A stretch of 64,000 nt of DNA from JBBQAA01 sp038276395 (GTDB lineage: Bacteria > Actinomycetota > Thermoleophilia > Solirubrobacterales > Solirubrobacteraceae), in assembly GCA_038276395.1 (NCBI GenBank), contig JBBQAA010000040.1:3973-67972 (forward strand). The letters run 5' to 3'. Position 1 is the stretch's first letter, and every line of letters starts with the position of its first letter. This document shows positions 50,204 through 59,212 of the stretch, one piece after another. A program made the position numbers and the translations under genes. The notes beneath the pieces were generated by a model, which saw nothing but the letters and a program-made list of their open reading frames with translations, searched no databases and was not told where the DNA came from.

Positions 50204-51928
50204 TCAGCCGAAGGTGAAGGCGTAGCCCGAGATACCGGGCGCGAGGTGGACCGTCAGGTGGTGGCGCCCCGGCGCCGGCCACTCGGCCAGCGTGTAGAGC
50301 CGCTGGCGGCGGACGGTGACGACCCGCGTCTTGTGCCCCGGTTCGACGACCCGCACCCTCCGGGGCCTGCCGCCCTTGGAGGAGAGGACGAGGTAGGCGT
50401 TCTGGGCCTGCACCGTCGTATCGATGGCCGCGCCGGGGGCGAGCGCCGTGGCGTCCTCTCCGGTGATCCGCCACTTGCCCGAGTAGGCGAAGCGGGAGAG
50501 CGGTACCGCGGCGCCCGCCGGGCGCGCGTAGTCGTGGACGCCGTTCCGGGGCGGGGTCGGGAGCCAGCCCATCGCCCGCTTGGAGCCGAGGTAGGTCTCG
50601 GGCGTGGCCGCCCCCTTGGGCGGTACGGGGAGCGAGGTCAGCCGCGCGGGCAGCGGCCGTCCGGGATGGCCGGCGGCGAGCAGCGCGCGAGCCGCCGACT
50701 CGCTCTCCGCGTAGTCCCCCTCCCCGAACTTCACGTGGCGAACCTCGCCCGCCGCGTCGATCAGGTACTCGGCCGGCCAGTACTGATTCCCCCAGGCCGA
50801 CCACGTCCGGTAGGCGTTGTCCTGCGCCACCGGGTAGCGCAGGCCGTCCGTCCGGATCGCGTTGGCCACGTTCCCCGCGTCGCGCTCGAAGGGGAACTCC
50901 GGCGTGTGGACCCCGACGATGGTCAGCCCGGCCGGGCGGTAGCGGGCGTCGAGCGAGCGCAGGAAGGGCAGCGTGCGGATGCAGTTGATGCACGTGTAGG
51001 TCCAGAAGTCGACGAGCACGACGCGGCCGCGCAGCTCCTGGAGGGTCAGCGGCCGGTTGCCCGGCGTGTTGAACCAGCGCTCGTTGCCGACGAAGTCCGG
51101 CGCCTTGCCGTAGCGGCGCAGATGCGTGGCGGCGACGTTCGCCGGCGGGGCGGGTCGCGACTGCGCGAAACGCCCCTGGGGCCGGAGGCCGTTCAGGCGG
51201 GAGGCGACGGCCTTCGAGTCCTCGATCCCCCTCGTCGGATTCACGAGGAAGGACGGCGCGTTCTGCGCGAGCGCCTCCTGGAAGCGGACGTCGGTGCGCG
51301 TGACGATGAGCACGGCGGTGAGCACGAGCACGACGCCGAGCGCACGCTGCACCTGCGGGCCGCGCCCGGCGCGGCGCACCCGGGCGAGGATGGCGCGGCC
51401 GCCGAGGGCGAGGGCGAGCAGGACCGCGGCCGAGCCGAGCGCGTAGGCCAAGGCGATGACGACGAGCCGGAGCGACGTCCCGCCCGTGGCGCTGACCGAG
51501 ATGACGGCGGCGAGGATCGGCCCGGCGCACGGCGCGTAGAGCAGCCCGAGCGCGCCGCCGAGCCCGACTCCCGACCAGAACCCCTCGCCGCGGGTCGCGC
51601 GCGCGGGGACGAAGCGGGCCAGCCGGGAGAGCGGCGCCTCGAGCCGGTCGCCGAGGGCGGGCACGAAGAGGACGAGGCCCGCGGCGAAGAGGACGACGAC
51701 GGCGAGGATGCGGGCGCCGTCCCCCGCCACCCCGACGCCCTTGACGACCGAGGCCAGTGCGACGATGGTCAGGGTAAAGGTGAGCGCGAGGCCGAGGACG
51801 ACCCCGACCGGTCGCCGCCGCCCGCCCGAGGCGCCCGCGGAGAGCAGCGCCGGGAGCACCGGCAGCACGCACGGCGTGATCGCCGTGCCCGCTCCGGCGA
51901 CGAAGGCGAAGAGCGTGAGCAGCACCAT
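50204..51928 (-). CDS. dipZ: DipZ-like fusion: CcdA + thioredoxin + C-terminal beta domain
   Basis: This 574-aa protein carries reducing power across the membrane. Residues 1-200 form the CcdA-type membrane part (GAGTAITPCVLPVLPALLSA with a Cys, and LLYAPCAGPILAAVISVSAT with the second). A TlpA-like thioredoxin domain follows with WTYTCINCIRTLPFLRSLDA (CxxC) and a C-terminal beta-sandwich (WRITGEDATALAPGAAIDTT). The layout is that of mycobacterial DipZ. It probably supports cytochrome c maturation or disulfide repair outside. AAGGATGGAG precedes the ATG at 51928. Confidence 0.92.
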   Translation of the reverse strand: MVLLTLFAFVAGAGTAITPCVLPVLPALLSAGASGGRRRPVGVVLGLALTFTLTIVALASVVKGVGVAGDGARILAVVVLFAAGLVLFVPALGDRLEAPLSRLARFVPARATRGEGFWSGVGLGGALGLLYAPCAGPILAAVISVSATGGTSLRLVVIALAYALGSAAVLLALALGGRAILARVRRAGRGPQVQRALGVVLVLTAVLIVTRTDVRFQEALAQNAPSFLVNPTRGIEDSKAVASRLNGLRPQGRFAQSRPAPPANVAATHLRRYGKAPDFVGNERWFNTPGNRPLTLQELRGRVVLVDFWTYTCINCIRTLPFLRSLDARYRPAGLTIVGVHTPEFPFERDAGNVANAIRTDGLRYPVAQDNAYRTWSAWGNQYWPAEYLIDAAGEVRHVKFGEGDYAESESAARALLAAGHPGRPLPARLTSLPVPPKGAATPETYLGSKRAMGWLPTPPRNGVHDYARPAGAAVPLSRFAYSGKWRITGEDATALAPGAAIDTTVQAQNAYLVLSSKGGRPRRVRVVEPGHKTRVVTVRRQRLYTLAEWPAPGRHHLTVHLAPGISGYAFTFG

Positions 51929-51977
51929 CCGACTCCATCCTTTCGCGGCGGCCTTGCCGGCGGATTAACCCTGGGCG

Positions 51978-52988
51978 CTACCCGCCGATCGCGCTCATGG
52001 TGCGCTCGGGCTGGACGAAGCCCGGGTCGTTGACCCGATGCTTCAGCTCCTTGCGCCAGATCGCCGCGCGCAGGATCGCCTCGAGCTCGGCGTCGTCCGC
52101 CCCCGCGCGCAGCGGCCCGCGGAGATCCGTCTCGTGCAGGGAGAAGAGGCAGGTGCGGAGCTTCCCGTCGGCGGTCAGGCGGATCCGGTCGCAGTCGTCG
52201 CAGAAGGGCTCGGAGACCGGGTTGACGAAGCCGATCCGTCCCGCGCCGTCGGCGAAGCGCCACGTCCGCGCCGTCGATCCGGGCGCGCGGGGCTCGGGCT
52301 CGAGCGGGAACTCGGCGTCGATCAGCGTGCGGATCTCCTCCCCCGTGAGCACGCGCTCGGGTGTCCAGGTGCGGTCGGCGTCGAGCGGCATCCACTCGAT
52401 GAAGCGCACCTCGTAGGGCGCCGTGCGCGCGAGCCGCGCGAAGGGGAGGACCTCCTGCTCGGTGAAGTCGCGGATGGCCACGGCGTTGACCTTGATCCGC
52501 AGCGGTCTCGCCGAGCTGCGCTCGGGCCGGGCGGCGAGCGTCTGCAGGCCCCGCATGACCTGGGGGAGCGCGTCGCGGCGGGTGATCGCGAAGAAGCGAT
52601 CGCGCTGGAGGGAGTCGATCGAGACGTTGAAGCGGCGGATCCCCGCGGCCACGAGCGCCTCGGCGTGGCGCTCGAGCCCGTAGCCGTTCGTGGTGATGGC
52701 GACGTCCTCGACACCCGGCAGCGCGCACAGCATCCCGGCGAGCACGGGCAGCTTCCGGCGGGCGAGGGGCTCGCCGCCCGTCAGGCGGACGGTGGCCACG
52801 CCCATCTCCGAGAGCAGCGAGACGAGCCGGTGGATCTCCTCGAAGGACAGGATCTCCGCGCGCTCGAGCCAGGCGAGACCCTCCGCGGGCATGCAGTACT
52901 GGCAGCGGAAGTTGCAGCGGTCGGTGACCGACACGCGCATGTCGCGGATCGCCCGGCCGTGGCCGTCGAGGAGAGGCTCGCGGACCAT
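51978..52988 (-). CDS. moaA: MoaA, GTP 3',8-cyclase
   Basis: MoaA is the radical-SAM enzyme of the first molybdenum cofactor step. The 336-aa protein has the radical-SAM cluster motif TDRCNFRCQYCMP (Cys25/29/32), the C-terminal cluster motif CDDCDRIRLTADGKLRTC, and RLTGGEPLARRKLPVL. It ends in Gly-Gly, as MoaA needs for activity. The ATG at 52988 is fixed by TACCCT 6 nt upstream; longer starts would cross the divergent promoter. Its partner MoaC is not in the window. Confidence 0.95.
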   Translation of the reverse strand: MVREPLLDGHGRAIRDMRVSVTDRCNFRCQYCMPAEGLAWLERAEILSFEEIHRLVSLLSEMGVATVRLTGGEPLARRKLPVLAGMLCALPGVEDVAITTNGYGLERHAEALVAAGIRRFNVSIDSLQRDRFFAITRRDALPQVMRGLQTLAARPERSSARPLRIKVNAVAIRDFTEQEVLPFARLARTAPYEVRFIEWMPLDADRTWTPERVLTGEEIRTLIDAEFPLEPEPRAPGSTARTWRFADGAGRIGFVNPVSEPFCDDCDRIRLTADGKLRTCLFSLHETDLRGPLRAGADDAELEAILRAAIWRKELKHRVNDPGFVQPERTMSAIGG

Positions 52989-52994
52989 GCTCCA

Positions 52995-53004
52995 AGGGTA
53001 GCCT
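52995..53004. promoter_or_regulatory. Overlapping bidirectional -10 boxes (moaA / lipoprotein)
   Basis: Minus TACCCT (52995-53000) and plus TAGCCT (52999-53004) share the TA. Each ends 6 nt before its start codon (52988 and 53011). Confidence 0.65.
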
Positions 53005-53010
53005 GGCCCG

Positions 53011-53418
53011 GTGCGGCGGTCCCTGCGCATCGGCGCCACCTGCCTCCTCTTCGCCGTGGCGCTCGGCGCCTGCGGCGCGCGGAGCGAGTCCGATCAGGTC
53101 CGGTCCACGGTCAGGACCTTCCGCGACGCCACGGGGAAGCACGACTACATCACGATCTGCCGCGAGGTCCTCGCGCCCACGCTCGTCGCCCGTCTGCGCC
53201 GGCTCGGGGTGCCCTGCGAGCTCGCGCTCTCCCGCTACCTGAAGGCGACGACCGCGCCCGAGCTCACGGTCGCGCGGGTCGTCCTGCACGGCGCGCGCGC
53301 CGAGGCCTACGTGACGGCCGGGGCCAAGGGCCAGTCCCTCTCCCGGGACATCCTCGGCCTGGTCAAGACGGGCGCGGGCTGGCGCATTGCCTCGCTCTCG
53401 GCTCCCGGCGCCCAGTGA
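53011..53418 (+). CDS. Lipoprotein with NTF2-like domain
   Basis: This 135-aa protein has a lipoprotein signal (RIGATCLLFAVALGACGARS) and a mature part starting VRSTVRTFRDATGKHDYITI, a common opening of NTF2/SnoaL-like lipoproteins, with two cysteines that could pair. The function is unknown. GTG start, coupled to the CoA-transferase by GTGA overlap. Confidence 0.75.
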   Translation: MRRSLRIGATCLLFAVALGACGARSESDQVRSTVRTFRDATGKHDYITICREVLAPTLVARLRRLGVPCELALSRYLKATTAPELTVARVVLHGARAEAYVTAGAKGQSLSRDILGLVKTGAGWRIASLSAPGAQ

Positions 53419-54545
53419 CCCCACCGCTCGCGGGCCTGCGCGTCCTCGACCTCTCGCGGGTCCTCGCCGGGCCGTACTGCACGATGCTGCTCTCCGACCT
53501 CGGGGCCGAGGTCGTCAAGGTCGAGCGGCCGGGCACCGGCGACGAGACCCGCACCTGGGGTCCGCCGTGGGCGGGGGAGGCGTCGGCGTACTTCCTCGCG
53601 GTCAACCGCGGCAAGCGCTCGGTCGCGCTCGACCTCGGCTCGGAGGAGGGCCGCGGCGCGGCGCGCGCGCTCGCGGCGCGGGCCGACGTCGTCGTCGAGA
53701 ACTTCCGGCCGGGCGGCGCGGAGCGGCTCGGGCTCGGGTGGGAGGCGCTGCGGGCGGAGAACCCGGCGCTCGTGCTGTGCTCGATCCGCGGCCTCGGGGA
53801 CGGCCGGGCCGGCTACGACCTCGTGGCCCAGGCCGAGAGCGGCCTCATGTCGATCACGGGGCCGCCCGACGGGCCGCCGCACAAGGTCGGTGTGGCCATC
53901 GTCGACGTGCTCGCCGGGCTGAACGCGGCGGTGGCGATCCTCGCCGCCCTGCGGGGCGGCGCCGGGCGCCGGGTCGAGGTCTCGCTGCTCGACGCCGCGC
54001 TCTCCGCCCTCGTCAACGTGGCCCAGGGCGTGCTCGTCACCGGGGAGGATGCCGCGCGCCACGGCAACGCGCACCCGAGCATCGTCCCCTACGAGCCCTT
54101 CCGCGCCGGCGACGGCGTATGGATCGTCATCGCCGCCGCCAACGACGGGCTGTGGGCGCGCCTGGCGGACGCCCTCGGGCTCGCCGAGCTGGCCGCGGAC
54201 CCCCGCTTCGCCACGAACCCGGCGCGCGTCGAGCACCGGCTCTCGCTCGTGCCGCTGCTGGGCGAGCGCCTGGCCGAGCGGCCGGCGGACGAGTGGCTCG
54301 AGATCCTGGCCGCGGCGGGCGTGCCCTGCGGGCGGGTGCGCGGAGTGCAGGAGGCGCTCGCCGCCGCGGGGCCCGAGTCGCTCGTGCGGGTCGAGCACCC
54401 GGACGCGGGGCCGCTCGAGCTGGTGCGCTCGGCCTTCCGCTTCCCCGACGAGGAAGCGGACGAAGCGGGGGGACCATCCCTCCACCCACCGCGCCTCGGC
54501 GAGCATACGGCTGAGGTGCTGAGCGAGTTGACGAGCCCCGACTGA
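53415..54545 (+). CDS. Family III CoA-transferase (CaiB/BaiF type)
   Basis: These enzymes move CoA between acids. The 376-aa protein has LSRVLAGPYCTMLLSDLGAE and VVKVERPGTGDETR, NRGKRSVALDLGSEEGRGA, VVVENFRPGGAERLGLGWEA and the catalytic Asp in GRAGYDLVAQAESGLMSITG. The C-terminal part (LFPCGRVRGV-like VPCGRVRGVQEALA) is usual. The substrate could be mesaconyl-, succinyl- or carnitine-type. It shares an operon with a small lipoprotein. Confidence 0.9.
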   Translation: MTPPLAGLRVLDLSRVLAGPYCTMLLSDLGAEVVKVERPGTGDETRTWGPPWAGEASAYFLAVNRGKRSVALDLGSEEGRGAARALAARADVVVENFRPGGAERLGLGWEALRAENPALVLCSIRGLGDGRAGYDLVAQAESGLMSITGPPDGPPHKVGVAIVDVLAGLNAAVAILAALRGGAGRRVEVSLLDAALSALVNVAQGVLVTGEDAARHGNAHPSIVPYEPFRAGDGVWIVIAAANDGLWARLADALGLAELAADPRFATNPARVEHRLSLVPLLGERLAERPADEWLEILAAAGVPCGRVRGVQEALAAAGPESLVRVEHPDAGPLELVRSAFRFPDEEADEAGGPSLHPPRLGEHTAEVLSELTSPD

Positions 54546-54647
54546 GGTCTTCTGGATCCGAGCCCGTGTCCGCGTAGCGCTCCCGTCCGCGCGCGCCGTG
54601 GCGCCCGCGCGAGACGGGCGCGGGCCCCCGGCGGCGTGCCGACCCGG

Positions 54648-54653
54648 TAGCGT
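54648..54653 (+). promoter_or_regulatory. -10 box of the SDR at 54661
   Basis: TAGCGT lies 7 nt before the ATG (leaderless) and decides the start. Confidence 0.55.
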
Positions 54654-54660
54654 CGCGGCC

Positions 54661-55536
54661 ATGAACGACCAGGTCGTCCTCATCACCGGCGGCGCGCGCG
54701 GCATCGGCGCCGCCGCCGCCCGCGCCGTGGCCGCCCGCGGGGCCTCCGTGGCGCTCGTCGGGCTCGAGGGGGAGGAGCTCGAGCGCACCGCCGCCGCGTG
54801 CGGCGAGCGAGCCGCCGCGTTCGAGGCCGACGTCACCGACCGCGACGCGCTCACCGCCGCCGTGGAGGCCGCCGTCGGACGCTTCGGCGGCCTCGACGCC
54901 GTCGTGGCCAACGCGGGGATCGCCCAGGCCGGGCCGGTCCTCCACGCCGACCCGGCCGCCTTCGAGCGCGTGCTCGAGGTCAACCTCCTCGGCGTCTACC
55001 GGACGATCTCGGCGACGCTGCCCCACCTCGTCGCCCGCCGCGGGTACATGCTGCCGGTGGCCTCGGCCGCCGCCGCCGTGTGGGCGCCCGGCATGGGCGC
55101 CTACAACACGAGCAAGGCCGGCGTCGAGGCGCTCGCCCGCACGCTCTCGATGGAGGTCGAGCACCTCGGCGTCGCGGTCGGCTGCGCGTACTTCTCGTGG
55201 ATCGACACCGACATGGTCCGCGGCGGCGACGCCCACCCGGCCAGCGGCGGCGCGCGGGACAAGCTCCCCGGCCCGCTCAGGAAGACCTACAGCGTGCAGC
55301 AGGCCGGCGCCGCCGTGGCCGACGGGATCGCTGGGCGCGCCCGGACGGTCTGCGTGCCCGGCTGGTACCGCGCGATCCTCGCCACGCGGACGCTCGCCCG
55401 GGCGATCGCCCGGCCCGAGATGGTCCGCCGCGCGGCCGAGCTCGAGGAGCGCTTCGTGGCGGACGTCGTCCGCCGCGGCGCCGCCGAGGCCTCGCGGCCG
55501 GTGGGCGCCGGCGGCGTGGCCGGGATGCGCGGCTGA
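54661..55536 (+). CDS. Short-chain dehydrogenase/reductase with long C-terminus
   Basis: This 291-aa SDR has LITGGARGIGAAAARAVAAR (cofactor), ANAGIA, VASAAAAVWAPGMGAYNTSK (the catalytic Tyr and Lys in YNTSK) and SWIDTDMVRG. The C-terminal extension (ILATRTLARAIARPEMVRRA) resembles SDRs of lipid-type metabolism. The substrate is unknown. Leaderless start, see the -10 at 54648. Confidence 0.9.
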   Translation: MNDQVVLITGGARGIGAAAARAVAARGASVALVGLEGEELERTAAACGERAAAFEADVTDRDALTAAVEAAVGRFGGLDAVVANAGIAQAGPVLHADPAAFERVLEVNLLGVYRTISATLPHLVARRGYMLPVASAAAAVWAPGMGAYNTSKAGVEALARTLSMEVEHLGVAVGCAYFSWIDTDMVRGGDAHPASGGARDKLPGPLRKTYSVQQAGAAVADGIAGRARTVCVPGWYRAILATRTLARAIARPEMVRRAAELEERFVADVVRRGAAEASRPVGAGGVAGMRG

Positions 55537-55539
55537 GCG

Positions 55540-55830
55540 CTCCTGCCGATCGCCGACTACGAGGCGCTGAGCGGCGAGCAGATCGCCAAGCGGCTCCCGC
55601 GGTCTCTCACAAGCCGAGCTGACCAGCATCGAGAACTACAGCGGAAGCACGCCGGACGAAGCACCGCCCTCGAGCGCGGTCCGGGAGGTCAGTTCCGCGA
55701 TCTCGGCCGTCGACGTCGAGCGAGTCAGATCGGTTCTCGGGTACGCGCGCGCCCACAAGAACCGTGCCGGGTCCTCAAAGCCGCGGGGCGCAACAGCTGA
55801 GACGAGCCTGGCGCGTCGGCGTGAGCGGTT
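55540..55830 (+). pseudogene. Decayed helix-repeat protein
   Basis: In different frames the segment gives PIADYEALSGEQIAKRL, LSQAELTSIENY, QRKHAGRSTALER and AVDVERVRSVLGYARAHKNR. The recurring pattern (D-Y-x3-L ... L-S-x2-E-L-x3-x-x-Y-E-R-x-H-x-x-R-x-x-V-L) is a short helical repeat seen in small actinobacterial proteins, here in two copies. Frameshifts near 55600 and 55660 break it. Start and end are approximate. Confidence 0.5.
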
Positions 55831-55890
55831 CGGGTTGACCGGGCCTCGAGCGGGTAACACGGACGACCTGACCGCCCCGAGGAGAGACTC

Positions 55891-57072
55891 ATGAGAGCCC
55901 TGACCTGGCACGGCACCGGAGACGTCCGCGTCGACGACGTCCCCGATCCCGCGATCGAGCAGCCGACCGACGTGATCGTCAGGATCACCTCGACCGGGCT
56001 GTGCGGCTCGGATCTGCATCTCTACACCGTGCTCGGCCCGTTCCTCGGCGAGGGGGACATCCTCGGGCACGAGCCGATGGGCATCGTCGAGGAGGTCGGT
56101 CCCGAGGTGAGCGCGCTGCAGGCCGGCGACCGGGTGGTCGTGCCCTTCAACGTGTCCTGCGGGGAGTGCTGGATGTGCGGGGAGGGGCTGCATTCCCAGT
56201 GCGAGACCACGCAGGTGCACGAGTACGGCTCGGGCGCCTCGCTGTTCGGCTACACGAAGCTCTACGGCCAGGTCCCGGGCGGGCAGGCCGAGCTGCTGCG
56301 CGTGCCGTTCGGCAACTTCCTGCCGATCAAGGTGCCGGACGGGCCACCCGACGATCGGTTCCTGTTCCTCTCCGACGTCCTGCCCACCGCCTGGCAGGGC
56401 GTCGAGTACGCGGAGGTGCCGGAAGGCGGCACGCTCGTCGTCCTCGGGCTCGGGCCGATCGGGGACATGGCCGCGCGAATCGCCCAGCATCGCGGCCGGC
56501 GCGTCATCGGGGTCGACCTCGTGCCCGAGCGCCTTGCGCGGGTGGCGGCGCGCGGGATCGAGGTCGTGAACCTGGCCGACCACGAGGACGATCTGCCCGA
56601 CGCGATCCGCGCGCTGACCGACGGCCGCGGGCCCGACTCGGTGCTCGACGCGGTGGGGATGGAGGCGCACGGCTCCCCCGCCGCCGGCGTGGCCACGAAG
56701 CTCGTCGGCCTGCTGCCCGACGCGATCGCCGAGCCGCTCATGCAGAACGCGGGCATCGACAAGCTGGCCGCCCTGTACTCGGCCATCGACATCTGCCGCC
56801 GCGGCGGCACCATCTCGCTCAGCGGCGTCTACGGCGGCACCGCCGACCCGCTGCCGATGCTGCAGATCTTCGACAAGCAGCTCCAGCTCCGGATGGGCCA
56901 GGCCAACGTGAAGCACTGGGTGGACGACATCCTGCCGCTGCTCTCCGATGAGGATCCGCTCGGCGTGGACGACTTCGCCACCCATCACGTCCCGCTCGCG
57001 GAGGCTCCGGCCGCCTACGAGATGTTCCAGAAGAAGCAGGACGGGGCGATCAAGGTCGTCTTCCAGCCGTGA
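55891..57072 (+). CDS. Zinc-dependent alcohol/formaldehyde dehydrogenase family
   Basis: This 393-aa MDR protein starts MRALTWHGTGDVRVDDVPDP. Catalytic zinc ligands are Cys and Glu/His in TSTGLCGSDLHL and GHEPMG; the structural zinc site is CGECWMCGEGLHSQC. The cofactor motif is VLGLGPIGDMAARIA. The length and the insertion around VATKLVGLLPDAIAEP resemble glutathione-independent formaldehyde dehydrogenases. GAGGAGAGACTC is the ribosome site. The next gene starts 14 nt later. Confidence 0.9.
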   Translation: MRALTWHGTGDVRVDDVPDPAIEQPTDVIVRITSTGLCGSDLHLYTVLGPFLGEGDILGHEPMGIVEEVGPEVSALQAGDRVVVPFNVSCGECWMCGEGLHSQCETTQVHEYGSGASLFGYTKLYGQVPGGQAELLRVPFGNFLPIKVPDGPPDDRFLFLSDVLPTAWQGVEYAEVPEGGTLVVLGLGPIGDMAARIAQHRGRRVIGVDLVPERLARVAARGIEVVNLADHEDDLPDAIRALTDGRGPDSVLDAVGMEAHGSPAAGVATKLVGLLPDAIAEPLMQNAGIDKLAALYSAIDICRRGGTISLSGVYGGTADPLPMLQIFDKQLQLRMGQANVKHWVDDILPLLSDEDPLGVDDFATHHVPLAEAPAAYEMFQKKQDGAIKVVFQP

Positions 57073-57086
57073 ACCGGGTCTGAGCC

Positions 57087-58136
57087 GTGCGCGTCGTCGT
57101 CACCGGAGCCAGCGGGAACGTGGGCACGGCGGTGCTGCGCGCCCTGGCCGCGGAGAAGGTGGTGACCGAGATCGTCGGGCTCGCCCGGCGGCGTCCCACC
57201 CAGCCGGCGACCAAGACGACTTGGGTGGCGGCCGACGTGGCGAGCGACGAGCTCGAGCCGATCTTCCGCGGGGCCGCGGTCGTCGTGCACCTCGCCTGGC
57301 TGATCCAGCCGGCGCGGGATCGCGAGCTCACGCGACGGGTCAACGTCGAGGGCTCGGAGCGCGTGTTCAGGGCCGCCGCAGGCGCTCGCGTCCCCGCGCT
57401 CGTCCACGCCTCGTCGGTCGGCGCCTACGGACCGGGCCCCAAGGACCGCCGCGTGGGGGAGGACTGGCCGGTCACCGGCATCCCGAGCTCGTTCTACTCG
57501 CGCGACAAGGCCGCGTGCGAGGCCGTGCTCGACGACGTCGAGCGGGAGTTCCCCGAGCTGCGCGTCGTGCGTCTGCGCCCCGGGCTCATCTTCCAGCGCT
57601 CGGCGGCCACGGAGATCCGCCGCCTGTTCGCCGGCCCGTTCCTGCCCGGCGCGCTGGCCGATCCCCAGCTCATTCCGGTCATCCCGGATATCCCGCGCCT
57701 GTGCTTTCAGGCCGTCCATGCCGACGACGTCGCCCGCGCCTACCGGGCCGCGGTCCTCAGGGACGTCCGCGGAGCGTTCAACATCGCCGCCGAGCCGGTG
57801 CTCGACGTCCCCGAGCTCGGCCGCCTGCTCGGCGCGCGGCCCGTGTCCGTTCCGCGGCGCGTCGTGCGCGGCCTGGCCGCCGCCGCCTACCGGGCGCGAC
57901 TCACCCCGACCGAGCCCGGGTGGCTCGACCTTGCGCTCGACACCCCGCTCATGTCCACCGAGCGCGCCCGGAGCGAGCTCGGTTGGACGGCGGAGCGATC
58001 CGCTGGTGAGACGCTGCTCGAGCTCCTGGCCGGTCTGCGCGCCGGAGCCGGCGGCGCCACCCCGCCGCTCGACGCGTCCAGCAGCGCGCCGCTGCGCGTG
58101 CGGGAGCTCCTCACCGGTGTCGGCGCGCGCCGCTGA
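57087..58136 (+). CDS. NAD-dependent epimerase/dehydratase (extended SDR)
   Basis: This 349-aa protein has the Rossmann start VVVTGASGNVGTAVLRALAA, the cofactor-contact segment GAAVVVHLAWLIQPARDREL, VHASSVGAYGPGP and the Tyr/Lys pair in SSFYSRDKAACEAVL. The typical substrates are nucleotide sugars or flavonoid-like ketones, but nothing here identifies one. GTG start; cotranscribed with the zinc dehydrogenase. Confidence 0.88.
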   Translation: MRVVVTGASGNVGTAVLRALAAEKVVTEIVGLARRRPTQPATKTTWVAADVASDELEPIFRGAAVVVHLAWLIQPARDRELTRRVNVEGSERVFRAAAGARVPALVHASSVGAYGPGPKDRRVGEDWPVTGIPSSFYSRDKAACEAVLDDVEREFPELRVVRLRPGLIFQRSAATEIRRLFAGPFLPGALADPQLIPVIPDIPRLCFQAVHADDVARAYRAAVLRDVRGAFNIAAEPVLDVPELGRLLGARPVSVPRRVVRGLAAAAYRARLTPTEPGWLDLALDTPLMSTERARSELGWTAERSAGETLLELLAGLRAGAGGATPPLDASSSAPLRVRELLTGVGARR

Positions 58137-58145
58137 GGAGCCGCC

Positions 58146-59111
58146 TCACAGGGACCGCAGCGCCGGCAGCAGGTCGGACTCCGCCCAGGCGCAGAAGGCG
58201 TCCTGGTGCTCGGCGCCGATCTGCACGAGCGCGACCTCGGTGAAGCCCGTGTCGAGGAAGGGGCGGATCTTCTCCACGAACTCCTCGACGTCGTTCCCGC
58301 ACGGGAACTGCTCGGCGACGTCCTCGGGCGTGACGAACTGGGCGGCGGCGTCGAACCCGGCCGGACCCGGCAGGTCGGCGTTGACCTTCCAGCCGAAGCC
58401 GAACCAGCGGAACTGCTCGTGGGCGCGCTCGACCCCCGCCTCCCGCTCGGGGTCGTAGGCCACGGCGATCTGGCCGACGCGGCCCTTCCCACTCCCGCCG
58501 GCGGCGTCGAACTGCTCGCCTAGCTCGGCCTTCGGCTCGACGGCGATCATCAGGTCGGCGCGCTCGCCCGCCAGGCGGCAGGAGGCAGGCCCGGAGACGG
58601 CCACGCCGATCTCCACGCGCCGCTCGGGCAGATCCCACAGCCTCGCGGTCTCGACGTCGAAGTGCTTGCCGCGGTGGTTGACGACCCCGCCGTCGAACAG
58701 GGCGGAGATGACGTCGATCGCCTCGGCGAGCATCTCGTGGCGGAGGCCGACGGCGGGCCACGCGGAGGCGACGACGTGCTCGTTCAGGTTCTCCCCGGAG
58801 CCGAGGCCGAGCCGGAAGCGCCCGCCGGAGAGGATCTGCATCGTCGCCGCCTTCTGGGCGACGATCGCCGGGTGGTAGCGCATCGTCGGGCAGGTGACGT
58901 AGGTCATGAGCGGGATGCGCTCGGTGGCCTGCGCGGCGGCGCCGAGGATCGACCAGGCGTAGCCCGAGTGCCCCTGCTCCTCGAGCCAGGGCTGGTAGTG
59001 GTCGGAGATGACGGAGAAGTCAAAGCCCGCCGCCTCCGCACGCTGGATGTCGCGCACGAGCGCGTCGGGCGGGGACTGCTCGCACATCATCGTGTAGCCG
59101 AATGCGGTCAT
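58146..59111 (-). CDS. LLM-class F420-dependent oxidoreductase
   Basis: This 321-aa TIM-barrel protein begins MTAFGYTMMCEQSPPDALVR, then DFSVISDHYQPWLEEQGHSG, TYVTCPTMRYHPAIVAQKAA, and GGRFRLGLGSGENLNEHVVA, the family pattern of F420-dependent glucose-6-phosphate-dehydrogenase-like enzymes. F420 use is inferred from these relatives. The substrate is unknown. It stands alone between two convergent units. Confidence 0.9.
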   Translation of the reverse strand: MTAFGYTMMCEQSPPDALVRDIQRAEAAGFDFSVISDHYQPWLEEQGHSGYAWSILGAAAQATERIPLMTYVTCPTMRYHPAIVAQKAATMQILSGGRFRLGLGSGENLNEHVVASAWPAVGLRHEMLAEAIDVISALFDGGVVNHRGKHFDVETARLWDLPERRVEIGVAVSGPASCRLAGERADLMIAVEPKAELGEQFDAAGGSGKGRVGQIAVAYDPEREAGVERAHEQFRWFGFGWKVNADLPGPAGFDAAAQFVTPEDVAEQFPCGNDVEEFVEKIRPFLDTGFTEVALVQIGAEHQDAFCAWAESDLLPALRSL

Positions 59112-59212
59112 GGGGCGGGGGATACCCGCGCGAGGGCGGTCTAGCGGGTGGCGGCGCGCCAGGCGCGCTCGGCGTCAGAGCTTCTGGGCGACGACGCGCT
59201 CAGTCTCGGCGG

